Part shown: positions 56,439 through 64,000 of the stretch, piece after piece
Position numbering within the stretch: position 1 is the first letter of the stretch
Layout: the number at the start of each line of letters is the position of its first letter
NCBI GenBank assembly: GCA_023023105.1
Contig: CP083824.1
Location: forward strand, 1,922,001-1,986,000
Direction: 5' to 3'
DNA: 64,000 bases
Source: Enterobacter ludwigii
GTDB lineage: Bacteria > Pseudomonadota > Gammaproteobacteria > Enterobacterales > Enterobacteriaceae
The notes under the pieces: model-generated
What the model was told of the DNA's origin: nothing
Database searches by the model: none
Seen by the model: the letters and a program-made list of their open reading frames with translations, nothing else
Translations under genes and position numbers: made by a program

Positions 56439-58034
56439 TCAGTCCTCACTATACGGTAATTTCCGCCGTAACCCAGACGCGGTTTTTTCTGCCGCTTTCG
56501 CCATCGCCTCTGCAATCTCTGCACACTCCGCCAGCCCCTGAACGAAGGGACGATCGTGCATTAGCCACGGTATCGCGCCGAAGGCGATGCGCCCGCGAAC
56601 GGTGTCAGGCGCTTTTAAGGTGTAATCTTCGCCGATGTCGGGTATCTCTTCACCCGTTGCTTCCAGCTGCTTGCGCAGCGTCGGGAAGGGCAGATCTTTC
56701 GTTTTGAGCGGCTTTTGCCCGCGTGCATCAATAAAAACGTCGAAACGGTAGACGGTCTCTTTTGTGGCGATTGCTGCGCTATCGCTGCCAATATCCAGCG
56801 TGTAATTATCACCGAGCGCAGCCACGCTAATAATGCCGGCTTCGCGAAGCGCGAGCAGCCTGCGAATAGACTGTGGAGGGATAGCCGCATAGTTGTCGAT
56901 AAAGACCCGGGCCAGCCCTTGTTTGAAGCGCTTACTGTCGCGATCGTCGAGATGCGGTACGATCGTCTGAACCACTTCATGGAGCCGAAGCACGGTGTAG
57001 CGCCAGGCCACGGTGCGGTGTTCCTGTTTGTTTCTCTCAACCTCGTCGAGGTTTTCTTCGGCCCAGGTGAACGGGTCGTGTCGTTTGCGATCTTCAAACC
57101 AGGCCTCACGCATGCTGTCTGCCGTCTGCTTATGCAGAGCAACTTTCTTACACCATGCCGGGTCAGCATGTTCAAGCTCTCTCACCATCAGGGCAAAAAT
57201 GCGATCAAGCAGGCCATCCGGCCCTTTGGCAATTTCGCGTTCAACCGCGAGCTCAGTCAACACTGACAACGGTTCGTAAGGAATAGGGCAGTAAAAATCG
57301 GCTTCCGGGAGAATGCCCGTTCGGGACATCAGGACAATCTTTAACGCCTCGCTGCCTGTATCCAGAACGAATTTACCGTCGCGAAACGCGCCGTGCTGCA
57401 TCACTACCGCCATTGCCGCGTCAAGACCGCTTAACGATGTTCCCATAACACCAACACGGCAGGGCGGAATTTTGGCATCCATCAGACCGGACCACGGGCT
57501 TGGGAAATACGTACGAGAGGCTTCGTCGTCTGCAGGCCAGACGTGGCCGGTGGCGATAACCGCAAGGTCAAAGCGTTCAGGAAAACTGCTGTCGTTGACG
57601 GAAAGCGTGACGCCGTCATTCGTGGGCACGATGTCGGTGACCCGGGCAGACTCATGGATTTCAACATGGAACCCGCGTTTTTTCGCCTCTTTTACGATTG
57701 ACCAAAAGCTGTCGCAGAAATACTCACCCAGCAGGAGCCGGGGCAGGAACTGCCGGTCATGCAAACGGGATTTATCCACCTTAAAGCGTGCCAGATGGGT
57801 TTCGCTCTGGTCATTAAGCCAGTCGAGGTAGGACATGAACAGTGGCGGGATTTCAATGCTCGCAATGTTCGCCAACATCAGACGAGAATTATCGTCGTCG
57901 TTATAGGGCATACCCACGCCCGCGTTATCAGCTTGCTCAAAGACGTAAACCGAAAGCGGCTGCGGATTTTTAAGAAGTGCGTAAAAGGTATAAATCCCTG
58001 TAGGGCCGGAACCGATAATGGCGATTTTCTTCAT
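56439..58034 (-). CDS. ydhS: FAD/NAD(P)-binding protein YdhS
   Basis: 531 residues. Rossmann motif at the start (IAIIGSGPTGIYTFYALL) and the family strings MMLANIASIEIPP-like (RLMLANIASIEIPPLF), IATGHVWPADDEASRTYFPSPWSGLM and GTSLSGLDAAMAV follow E. coli YdhS. Physiological role unknown. Lies beside the Val tRNAs as in E. coli. Confidence 0.9.
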   Translation of the reverse strand: MKKIAIIGSGPTGIYTFYALLKNPQPLSVYVFEQADNAGVGMPYNDDDNSRLMLANIASIEIPPLFMSYLDWLNDQSETHLARFKVDKSRLHDRQFLPRLLLGEYFCDSFWSIVKEAKKRGFHVEIHESARVTDIVPTNDGVTLSVNDSSFPERFDLAVIATGHVWPADDEASRTYFPSPWSGLMDAKIPPCRVGVMGTSLSGLDAAMAVVMQHGAFRDGKFVLDTGSEALKIVLMSRTGILPEADFYCPIPYEPLSVLTELAVEREIAKGPDGLLDRIFALMVRELEHADPAWCKKVALHKQTADSMREAWFEDRKRHDPFTWAEENLDEVERNKQEHRTVAWRYTVLRLHEVVQTIVPHLDDRDSKRFKQGLARVFIDNYAAIPPQSIRRLLALREAGIISVAALGDNYTLDIGSDSAAIATKETVYRFDVFIDARGQKPLKTKDLPFPTLRKQLEATGEEIPDIGEDYTLKAPDTVRGRIAFGAIPWLMHDRPFVQGLAECAEIAEAMAKAAEKTASGLRRKLPYSED

Positions 58035-58151
58035 CGACGGTATTCCTCTTTTTTTCCATGAGAAAAGCGTAGCAGGAGAACAGTGATGAAAATAAGGGAT
58101 TAGGATAATTCAGGAAATCAGAGGAGAATTTGCACCATTTCAGGACTGAAA

Positions 58152-58228
58152 TGGTGCGTCCGAGTGGACTCGAACCACCGACCCCCACCATGTCAAGGTG
58201 GTGCTCTAACCAACTGAGCTACGGACGC
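58152..58228 (-). tRNA. valW: tRNA-Val (anticodon GAC)
   Basis: 77 bases with encoded CCA. Acceptor stem GCGTCCG / CGGACGC, anticodon loop CTTGACAT giving GAC, T loop GGTTCGAGTCC. Tandem with another copy four bases upstream, as E. coli valV-valW; which of the two names applies is a guess from order. Confidence 0.95.
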
Positions 58229-58232
58229 AGAA

Positions 58233-58309
58233 TGGTGCGTTCAATTGGACTCGAACCAACGACCCCCACCATGTCAAGGTGGTGCTCTAACCAACTGAGC
58301 TATGAACGC
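58233..58309 (-). tRNA. valV: tRNA-Val (anticodon GAC)
   Basis: 77 bases with encoded CCA. Same body as the neighbour; acceptor stem GCGTTCA / TGAACGC differs by paired changes and the T stem also has compensating change. Transcribed first. Confidence 0.95.
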
Positions 58310-58462
58310 AACGTGTTGTCGGTGACAACGGGGACGAATATTAGCGGCACAGCACCAATGAGGCAAGAGGGAAAATGCATTTTTCTCTCTGATTTCACGC
58401 GATTGCTGTATTACCGCGCAAAGTGAAGATAAAGTAGCCGCCGGCTGGCGGCTACTGCGTAA

Positions 58463-59836
58463 TTAACGTGCTGCGCGTTGCAAAATGACCGTTGATGGCT
58501 GACGTTGCAGGAAGCGCATTCGCATCATCATCATAATTGCCGCAGAGGTCAGACCGATGATAAAGCCCATCCAGAATCCGGCCGGACCCATGCGGTCAAC
58601 CACCAGGTCGGTCAGGGCCAGAATGTAACCACACGGCAGACCCAATACCCAATAGGCGATGAAGGTGATAAAGAAGATGGAACGCGTGTCTTTATATCCA
58701 CGCAGCACACCGCTGCCAATCACCTGAATGGAATCAGATATCTGGTAGACCGCTGCCAGCAGCATCAGATGCGACGCCAGAGCCACGACTTCGGGGTTGT
58801 CATTGTAGAGCAGGGCGATTTGTTCGCGTAGCGTGACGGTAAAGAGCGCCGTACAGACAGCCATGCAGACACCGACACCCAGCCCGGTTCGCGCGGCGGT
58901 TTGCGCGTCTATCGTCGAACCTTGCCCCAAACGGAAGCCGACACGGATAGTCACCGACGCCGCCAGCGACAACGGCAGGACGAACATCAGCGAGCTGAAG
59001 TTCAGCGCAATCTGGTGCCCGGCTACGTTCACAATGCCCAACGGGGAGACCAGCAGGGCGACCACGGCGAAAAGCGTCACCTCGAAGAACAGCGCGAGGG
59101 CAATCGGCAAACCTAGCTGCACCAGACGCGTCATGATGCTCCAGTCTGGCGTGCTAAATCTGTTCTCGTTGCGGATATCGCGCATGGAACGGGCGCGTTT
59201 TACAAAGGCGATCATCGAGAAGAACATCACCCAGTAAACGGCTGCCGTCGCCACGCCGCAGCCGACGCCACCCAGTTCCGGCATTCCGAAATGACCGTAA
59301 ATAAAGACATAGTTCACCGGAATATTGACCAGCAAACCAATAAAGCCCATCACCATCCCAGGCTTAGTTTTCGCCAGACCTTCACACTGGTTACGCGCCA
59401 CCTGGAAAAAGAGGTAGCCTGGAGTCCCCCAGAGCAGGGCGCGCAGATAACCCACGGCTTTGTCAGCCAGTGCCGGGTCAATGTTATGCATGGCGCGAAT
59501 AATATGGCCCGCGTTCCAGAGCACCACCATAATCAGCACGGAGACAAACCCCGCCAGCCAGAAACCCTGACGGACCTGGTGGGCAATGCGCTCGCGACGA
59601 CCCGAGCCATTGAGCTGGGCGATAACAGGCGTGAGCGCGAGCAGCAGACCGTGGCCGAACAGGATGGCCGGAAGCCAGATTGACGTGCCGATAGCAACGG
59701 CCGCCATATCGGTGGCGCTGTAGCCACCCGCCATTACCGTATCCACAAATCCCATTGCGGTCTGGGCCACTTGCGCGACGATCACTGGTATAGCCAGTGC
59801 CAATAACTGGCGCGCTTCATTCATGTACTTCTGCAC
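58463..59836 (-). CDS. mdtK: MATE multidrug exporter MdtK (NorM)
   Basis: 457 residues, the E. coli MdtK length, twelve membrane segments. Typical strings: [62 protein letters not shown], and [13 protein letters not shown]. Na+-coupled export of quinolones and cations. Divergent from ribE, as in E. coli. Confidence 0.95.
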   Translation of the reverse strand: MQKYMNEARQLLALAIPVIVAQVAQTAMGFVDTVMAGGYSATDMAAVAIGTSIWLPAILFGHGLLLALTPVIAQLNGSGRRERIAHQVRQGFWLAGFVSVLIMVVLWNAGHIIRAMHNIDPALADKAVGYLRALLWGTPGYLFFQVARNQCEGLAKTKPGMVMGFIGLLVNIPVNYVFIYGHFGMPELGGVGCGVATAAVYWVMFFSMIAFVKRARSMRDIRNENRFSTPDWSIMTRLVQLGLPIALALFFEVTLFAVVALLVSPLGIVNVAGHQIALNFSSLMFVLPLSLAASVTIRVGFRLGQGSTIDAQTAARTGLGVGVCMAVCTALFTVTLREQIALLYNDNPEVVALASHLMLLAAVYQISDSIQVIGSGVLRGYKDTRSIFFITFIAYWVLGLPCGYILALTDLVVDRMGPAGFWMGFIIGLTSAAIMMMMRMRFLQRQPSTVILQRAAR

Positions 59837-60061
59837 GTGAACACCTTTATTTTGTAGTTATTTGAGAGACTAAAAAAGCCGCCGAAACGGGCAGCAAGAA
59901 GAAAATGCAGGGGGGTGCCAGCTATTGTAGCGGGCTTTAGCTATTTATCTAGTGAAAAAATCGCCAGAAAATGCGCTCCGCTGGCAACCTGTTTTTCCAA
60001 CTGTTATTGTGATGGGATTAAACGGTGTCACCACCGTCCGGAAAAAACAGGAGTTGTAAGC

Positions 60062-60703
60062 ATGTTTACTGGTATTGTGCAGGGCACCGCCAAAGTGGTG
60101 TCCATTGATGAAAAACCTAATTTCCGTACTCATGTTGTTGAGCTGCCGGAATATATGCTTGAGGGCATTGAAACCGGTGCCTCGATTGCGCATAACGGCT
60201 GCTGCCTGACCGTGACCGAAATTAACGGCAACCAGATTAGCTTTGATTTAATGAAAGAGACGCTGCGTATCACCAACCTGGGTGAGCTGGCGGTTGGGGA
60301 TACCGTCAACGTAGAACGGGCGGCGAAGTTCAGCGATGAGATTGGCGGGCATCTGATGTCGGGGCACATCATGACCACCGCTGAGGTGGCAAAAATTGTG
60401 ACCTCGGAAAATAACCGTCAAATCTGGTTTAAAATGCAGGATCCTTCATTAATGAAATACATCCTCTATAAAGGATTTATTGGCATTGATGGGATTAGCC
60501 TGACGGTAGGTGAAGTAACGCCGACGCGTTTTTGTGTGCATTTAATTCCTGAAACGCTGCAGCGCACCACGCTGGGGGCGAAAAAACTGGGGCATCGCGT
60601 AAATATCGAAATCGATCCGCAAACTCAGGCGGTGGTGGATACCGTTGAGCGTGTGCTGGCGGCAAAAGAAGCTGCAATAATTAAAACAGCAGAAGAAGAA
60701 TAA
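60062..60703 (+). CDS. ribE: Riboflavin synthase alpha chain
   Basis: 213 residues from ATG 60062 ([13 protein letters not shown]), CAGGAG in front; the upstream extension to 59915 is not used. Two lumazine-binding repeats: residues 1-95 ([15 protein letters not shown]) and 98-195 ([30 protein letters not shown]). Catalyses dismutation of two 6,7-dimethyl-8-ribityllumazine molecules to riboflavin. Also called ribC in E. coli. Confidence 0.96.
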   Translation: MFTGIVQGTAKVVSIDEKPNFRTHVVELPEYMLEGIETGASIAHNGCCLTVTEINGNQISFDLMKETLRITNLGELAVGDTVNVERAAKFSDEIGGHLMSGHIMTTAEVAKIVTSENNRQIWFKMQDPSLMKYILYKGFIGIDGISLTVGEVTPTRFCVHLIPETLQRTTLGAKKLGHRVNIEIDPQTQAVVDTVERVLAAKEAAIIKTAEEE

Positions 60704-60736
60704 AAAATAACCCCGGGTAACCGGGGTTATTTTTTT
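60702..60736. terminator. Bidirectional terminator of ribE and cfa
   Basis: AAAAAATAACCCC-GGGTAA-style hairpin (AACCCCGG / CCGGGGTT) with long A and T flanks, between two convergent stop codons. Confidence 0.92.
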
Positions 60737-61883
60737 AGCGGGCGACCCGCAAACCGTGTTCAATGCCACGGCTGAAGACCACCTGCCAGAGCTGAATATC
60801 CCGCGCGCGAAACGCCCCCGCGCAGGCATTCAGATAATAGCTAAACATCCGCTTGAATCGTTCAGAATAGTTGTCCGCAATCTCAGGCCAGGCTTCCTGA
60901 AAACGAGCATGCCATGCCATCAACGTGGTGTCGTAATCCGCACCGAAGTTATGCCAGTCTTCCATCACGAAATGGGGTTCACTGGCGTTGGCAATATGGC
61001 GAACGGACGGTAAACAGCCATTCGGAAAGATGTATTTATTGATCCACGGGTCAACGTTGTTGTCGGTCCGCTTAGAGCCGATGGTATGCAGCAGGAAGAT
61101 GCCGTCCGGTTTCAAATTACGATCCACCACGTTAAAGTAGGTGTTGTAGTTCTTCGGCCCCACGTGCTCGAACATGCCCACCGAAACGATACGGTCAAAC
61201 TGTTCGTTAAGATCGCGATAATCCTGTAGCCGGATATCCACATCGAGATCCTGGCAGCGTTCCCGCGCCAACTTTTGCTGTTCAGCTGAAATAGTGACAC
61301 CCACCACGCTGACGCCGTAATGCTTCGCCATAAACCAGGCCAGTCCACCCCAGCCGCAGCCGATATCCAGCACGCGCATTCCGGGTTCTAACTTCAGTTT
61401 CTCGCTAATCAACTGCAGCTTAGCCTGTTGAGCCTCTTCCAGCGTCGAAGCCTCTTTCCAGTAAGCGCAGGAATATTGCATGAAGGGGTCAAGCATACGG
61501 TTGAACAGGTCGTTGCCGAGATCGTAATGCTCTTTGCCGACGATCCACGCGCGTTTTTTACTTTGCAGATTAAACAGCCGGGCAGAGGCGACGCGCAGTG
61601 TGTCTTTCAGATTGCGGGGGAGTTGATTTTCCAGACCGGCACGCAACACGCTGGAGAAGAAGATATCCAGCCGTTCGCACTCCCACCAGCCGTCCATATA
61701 GCTTTCCCCCAGGCCTAACGAACCCTCCCGCAACACGCGCTTAAAAAAGTCGGGATGTTTAACCTGGGGATCGGCTGGCGACGATCCATTGATAGTGATG
61801 CCTGCTCGACCTAACAGTTCACTGACGATCCGGGACCAGTTATCGTCCGGAACGCTGACTTCTTCTATACACGATGAACTCAT
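60735..61883 (-). CDS. cfa: Cyclopropane-fatty-acyl-phospholipid synthase
   Basis: 382 residues from ATG 61883 (MSSSCIEEVSVPDDNWSRIVSELL), preceded by GGAGAAG; same length as E. coli Cfa. SAM-binding motif VLDIGCGWGGLAWFM near residue 170; active-site strings SCAYW (Cys139 region), GMFEHVGPKNY and HTIGSKR. Adds a methylene group across double bonds of membrane lipids in stationary phase. The upstream 297 bases hold promoter and leader; sRNA control, known in E. coli, cannot be read here. Confidence 0.96.
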   Translation of the reverse strand: MSSSCIEEVSVPDDNWSRIVSELLGRAGITINGSSPADPQVKHPDFFKRVLREGSLGLGESYMDGWWECERLDIFFSSVLRAGLENQLPRNLKDTLRVASARLFNLQSKKRAWIVGKEHYDLGNDLFNRMLDPFMQYSCAYWKEASTLEEAQQAKLQLISEKLKLEPGMRVLDIGCGWGGLAWFMAKHYGVSVVGVTISAEQQKLARERCQDLDVDIRLQDYRDLNEQFDRIVSVGMFEHVGPKNYNTYFNVVDRNLKPDGIFLLHTIGSKRTDNNVDPWINKYIFPNGCLPSVRHIANASEPHFVMEDWHNFGADYDTTLMAWHARFQEAWPEIADNYSERFKRMFSYYLNACAGAFRARDIQLWQVVFSRGIEHGLRVAR

Positions 61884-62180
61884 AGCTTCTCCATCACCCT
61901 GTGTGATCAGAACCTTCAAACAGCGTAGACGCTTTTTTTGGTTTGTGAGAAATCTCACGGTAAATACCGCGAGGCTAATATCCGACGTAGAACAGAGGAA
62001 GGGAGATAACCCTTGCCGAAATGCCTTCCATGGTAAAACGGGAGCACTCCGGCTCCCGTTAACACTTAATATTTATCGTATTTAATCGAACCAAATTTAG
62101 TATAGGCCTCAAAATTTGGTGATTCAATAAAAAATTCTTAGCAACCTAATCACTGGAAGTTAACATAATTTCCGGCGCGA

Positions 62181-63380
62181 TTACGCATGCGATGTTTCAA
62201 CCGGCGTGCTGTCATTCAGCTCACGCTGTGCGGAAGCCTGCATACGGTAGCCCACAAAGGCCAGCACAACGGTCACCAGCATCACGGTAGTGGTGGTCAG
62301 GAGCGGTGTGGCAATCAGCGCAGAGACCACCAGGCTTGCCAGGAAGCACAGACCCAACTGCAGGGTGTTCTGCAGCGCAGCCGCGCGACCCGTCGCCTGC
62401 GGGAACGGACGTAATGCCTGCGCCACAACGATAGGGTAGATTGCCCCGTTAGCAACAGCCATCACGCAGAATGGCATTAAAATTTCTACCAGACCGGTGC
62501 CAGGGATAAACCCGACGGCCCATGTCCCGATAACGCTCAATGCATACAGCACCAGCAGCCACGGCAGCATCTGCTGACCTTCCCATTTCTGCAGCGCCGC
62601 ACGACAGCCGTACCCGCCCACCAGGAATGCGATGGTTTGCGGAACGTAGCTCAGGCCGATCGCCGCCGGGCTGTACCCCATATCGTGCAGAATAAATGGC
62701 GAACCGGTCAGCCACGCGAAGAAGCTCGCCGAGCAGGCGGCATAAATCAGGACATTACCGCGATACGCTTTGGCACTCAGCAAAGAGGTAAAGGTAATGG
62801 GCTTCGCATCCGCATGTGCCTCTTTTTTATGCGCTGGTTTGAGCGCGAATGCCGGCAGCATGAGTACCAGTGTGATGGCAAACAACGTGGCAAAGATAGC
62901 CTGCCACTCGAAATGCACCAGGATCCAGCTGCCCAGCAGCGGGGCGAGGGCAGGTGAAAGCCCTACCAGCGGCATAATGGTGGCGAAAATCCGGTTGGTG
63001 CGGTTGGCTGGGTAGTAGTCGGTAACAAGAGCCTGCCAGGTCACCGCTGCTGCACAGACGCCGACGGCCTGCACAAAGCGCAGCACCAGCAGCCAGGTCG
63101 CATCGCGTACCCATAACATACCCAGACAGCCGACGGCAAAAATGCCCAGGCCCAGCAACAGTACTGGTTTACGGCCAAAACGATCTGATAGCGGCCCCCA
63201 AAGTAGCTGCGCGAAGGCGAAACCGGCGAGGAACAAACTCAGGCTGGCGCTGATGGCCGCTGCAGGGGTTTGCAAATCTTCCTGCATGGCGGCGAAAGCC
63301 GGCAGGTACATATCAGTGGCCAAAAAGCCCAGCACGCTTAAGCCGCCGAGCCAGACTAAAAAACCTTTCCTGGGTTGCAT
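62181..63380 (-). CDS. punC: MFS transporter PunC (YdhC), purine nucleoside uptake
   Basis: 399 residues, twelve membrane segments, Bcr/CflA subgroup: [28 protein letters not shown] (motif A) and [13 protein letters not shown]. coli PunC takes up purine nucleosides such as adenosine and inosine and is activated by PunR. Divergent punR gene lies 114 bases away. GAGGAG is seen before the ATG? The upstream sequence reads CTCAGGAGAATAAAACAATG, a good ribosome site. Confidence 0.9.
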   Translation of the reverse strand: MQPRKGFLVWLGGLSVLGFLATDMYLPAFAAMQEDLQTPAAAISASLSLFLAGFAFAQLLWGPLSDRFGRKPVLLLGLGIFAVGCLGMLWVRDATWLLVLRFVQAVGVCAAAVTWQALVTDYYPANRTNRIFATIMPLVGLSPALAPLLGSWILVHFEWQAIFATLFAITLVLMLPAFALKPAHKKEAHADAKPITFTSLLSAKAYRGNVLIYAACSASFFAWLTGSPFILHDMGYSPAAIGLSYVPQTIAFLVGGYGCRAALQKWEGQQMLPWLLVLYALSVIGTWAVGFIPGTGLVEILMPFCVMAVANGAIYPIVVAQALRPFPQATGRAAALQNTLQLGLCFLASLVVSALIATPLLTTTTVMLVTVVLAFVGYRMQASAQRELNDSTPVETSHA

Positions 63381-63494
63381 TGTTTTATTCTCCTGAGGAG
63401 GCAGGTATACATTGGCGCTGAGTGTAGGGAGTGCAAAGCCGCTTGTGAAACGCTAATATTTGGCGTGTGCATTCAAATTTTTTGCAGGCAGAAA

Positions 63495-64000
63495 ATGTGG
63501 TCAGATTATTCTCTTGAAGTGGTCGATGCTGTCGCGCGTAACGGCAGTTTCAGTGGAGCGGCGCAGGAGTTACACCGCGTGCCTTCAGCTATCAGCTATA
63601 CAGTACGTCAGCTGGAGGAGTGGCTGGCGGTTCCTCTGTTTGAACGGCGACATCGTGATGTGGAATTAACGCCCGCCGGCGCGTGGTTTTTGAAAGAAGG
63701 ACGTTCTGTCATCAAAAAAATGCAGATCACCCGCGAACAGTGTCAGCAGATCGCTAACGGCTGGCGGGGGCATCTTTCCATCGCGGTGGATAATATCGTC
63801 AAACCTGAGCGTACCCGGCAAATGATTGTCGATTTCTATCGTCATTTTTCTGACGTCGAATTGCGGGTGTCGCAGGAAGTGTTTAACGGCGTCTGGGATG
63901 CGCTGGCGGACGGCAGGGCAGAGATGGCGATCGGGGCCACGCAGGCGATTCCGGTTGGGGGACGTTATGCGTTTCGCGATATGGGGATGCTGAGCTGGAA
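63495..64000 (+). CDS. punR: LysR-type regulator PunR (YdhB), 3' end outside window
   Basis: First 168 codons. N-terminal LTTR helix-turn-helix: MWSDYSLEVVDAVARNGSFSGAAQELHRVPSAISYTVRQLEEWLAVPLFERR, then the start of the effector domain (GHLSIAVDNIVKPERTRQMIVDFYRHF). Divergent from punC as in E. coli, where PunR activates punC. Runs off the right edge. Confidence 0.92.
   Translation, partial: MWSDYSLEVVDAVARNGSFSGAAQELHRVPSAISYTVRQLEEWLAVPLFERRHRDVELTPAGAWFLKEGRSVIKKMQITREQCQQIANGWRGHLSIAVDNIVKPERTRQMIVDFYRHFSDVELRVSQEVFNGVWDALADGRAEMAIGATQAIPVGGRYAFRDMGMLSW

Noticed and set aside
58152..58309. Integrated element at the tRNA-Val pair
   Set aside because: Both flanks (ydhS, mdtK) are backbone genes in E. 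coli order; no integrase or repeated tRNA 3' end nearby.
62036..62062. Terminator-like hairpin GGGAGC/GCTCCC between cfa and punC
   Set aside because: Short imperfect stem, no T tract in either direction; more likely incidental.

Overview
The window is chromosomal DNA from an enterobacterium very close to Escherichia/Salmonella/Klebsiella, most likely the Enterobacter cloacae complex or a close relative. Its backbone follows the E. coli 36-39 min gene order (aroH-ppsR-ppsA, ydiK-rprA, ydiJ-menI-ydiH, sufABCDSE-ldtE-lpp-pykF, fumD, ydhS-valVW-mdtK-ribE-cfa-punC/punR). Proteins are near-identical to E. coli in core genes. Between these blocks sit segments E. coli K-12 lacks: a hemin uptake operon, a GH3 glycosidase/GPH transporter pair, an Hcp/effector cassette, a fimbrial cluster, a Cys-type formate dehydrogenase, an Rhs fragment, a reverse-transsulfuration locus with a second methionine transporter, and an amino-acid ABC transporter. 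No organism name is given, so the identification is inference from gene content.

Layout. 1-4080: Fur-controlled hemin uptake operon on the minus strand (hemP-hmuR-hmuS-hmuT, hmuT cut by the window edge). 4160-9000: aroH with a TrpR operator that overlaps the end of ppsR, then divergent ppsA. 9189-12989: sugar transporter plus GH3 beta-glycosidase. 13067-14371: AT-rich Hcp, L,D-transpeptidase-fold effector and immunity-like cassette beside the sRNA gene rprA and its RcsB box. 15040-20137: ydiK, ydiJ, menI, ydiH. 20148-28897: two paralogous Crp-like regulators, an intergenic region with three GTCTA-N4-TAGAC palindromes, a chaperone-usher operon, a 56-residue small ORF, a LuxR-type regulator and a decayed wzi-family gene.

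28986-34703: FdhF-like molybdoenzyme with Cys where E. coli FdhF has selenocysteine, preceded by a sigma-54-like promoter and a perfect long inverted repeat; then the blue-light regulon ycgZ-ymgA-ariR / bluF / bluR with recurrent TGTACA motifs. 35006-35882: broken Rhs core fragment with PPxY motifs. 36210-45150: Fur-controlled suf operon, ldtE, lpp, pykF. 45277-50808: cystathionine gamma-lyase/beta-synthase pair facing a metNIQ-type transporter, with a candidate MetJ box array between them; together these would import methionine and turn its sulfur into cysteine. 50865-54154: fumD and a polar amino-acid ABC transporter. 54394-64000: small ORFs, an MBL-fold protein, a beta-carbonic anhydrase, ydhS, two tRNA-Val genes, mdtK, ribE, cfa, punC and the start of punR.

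The most unusual items are the Cys-FdhF with its own sigma-54 signals, the palindrome array of the fimbrial locus, the orphan Hcp-effector-immunity cassette, and the Rhs fragment split over three frames. All calls rest on reading the sequence and recalled family knowledge; no database search was run.
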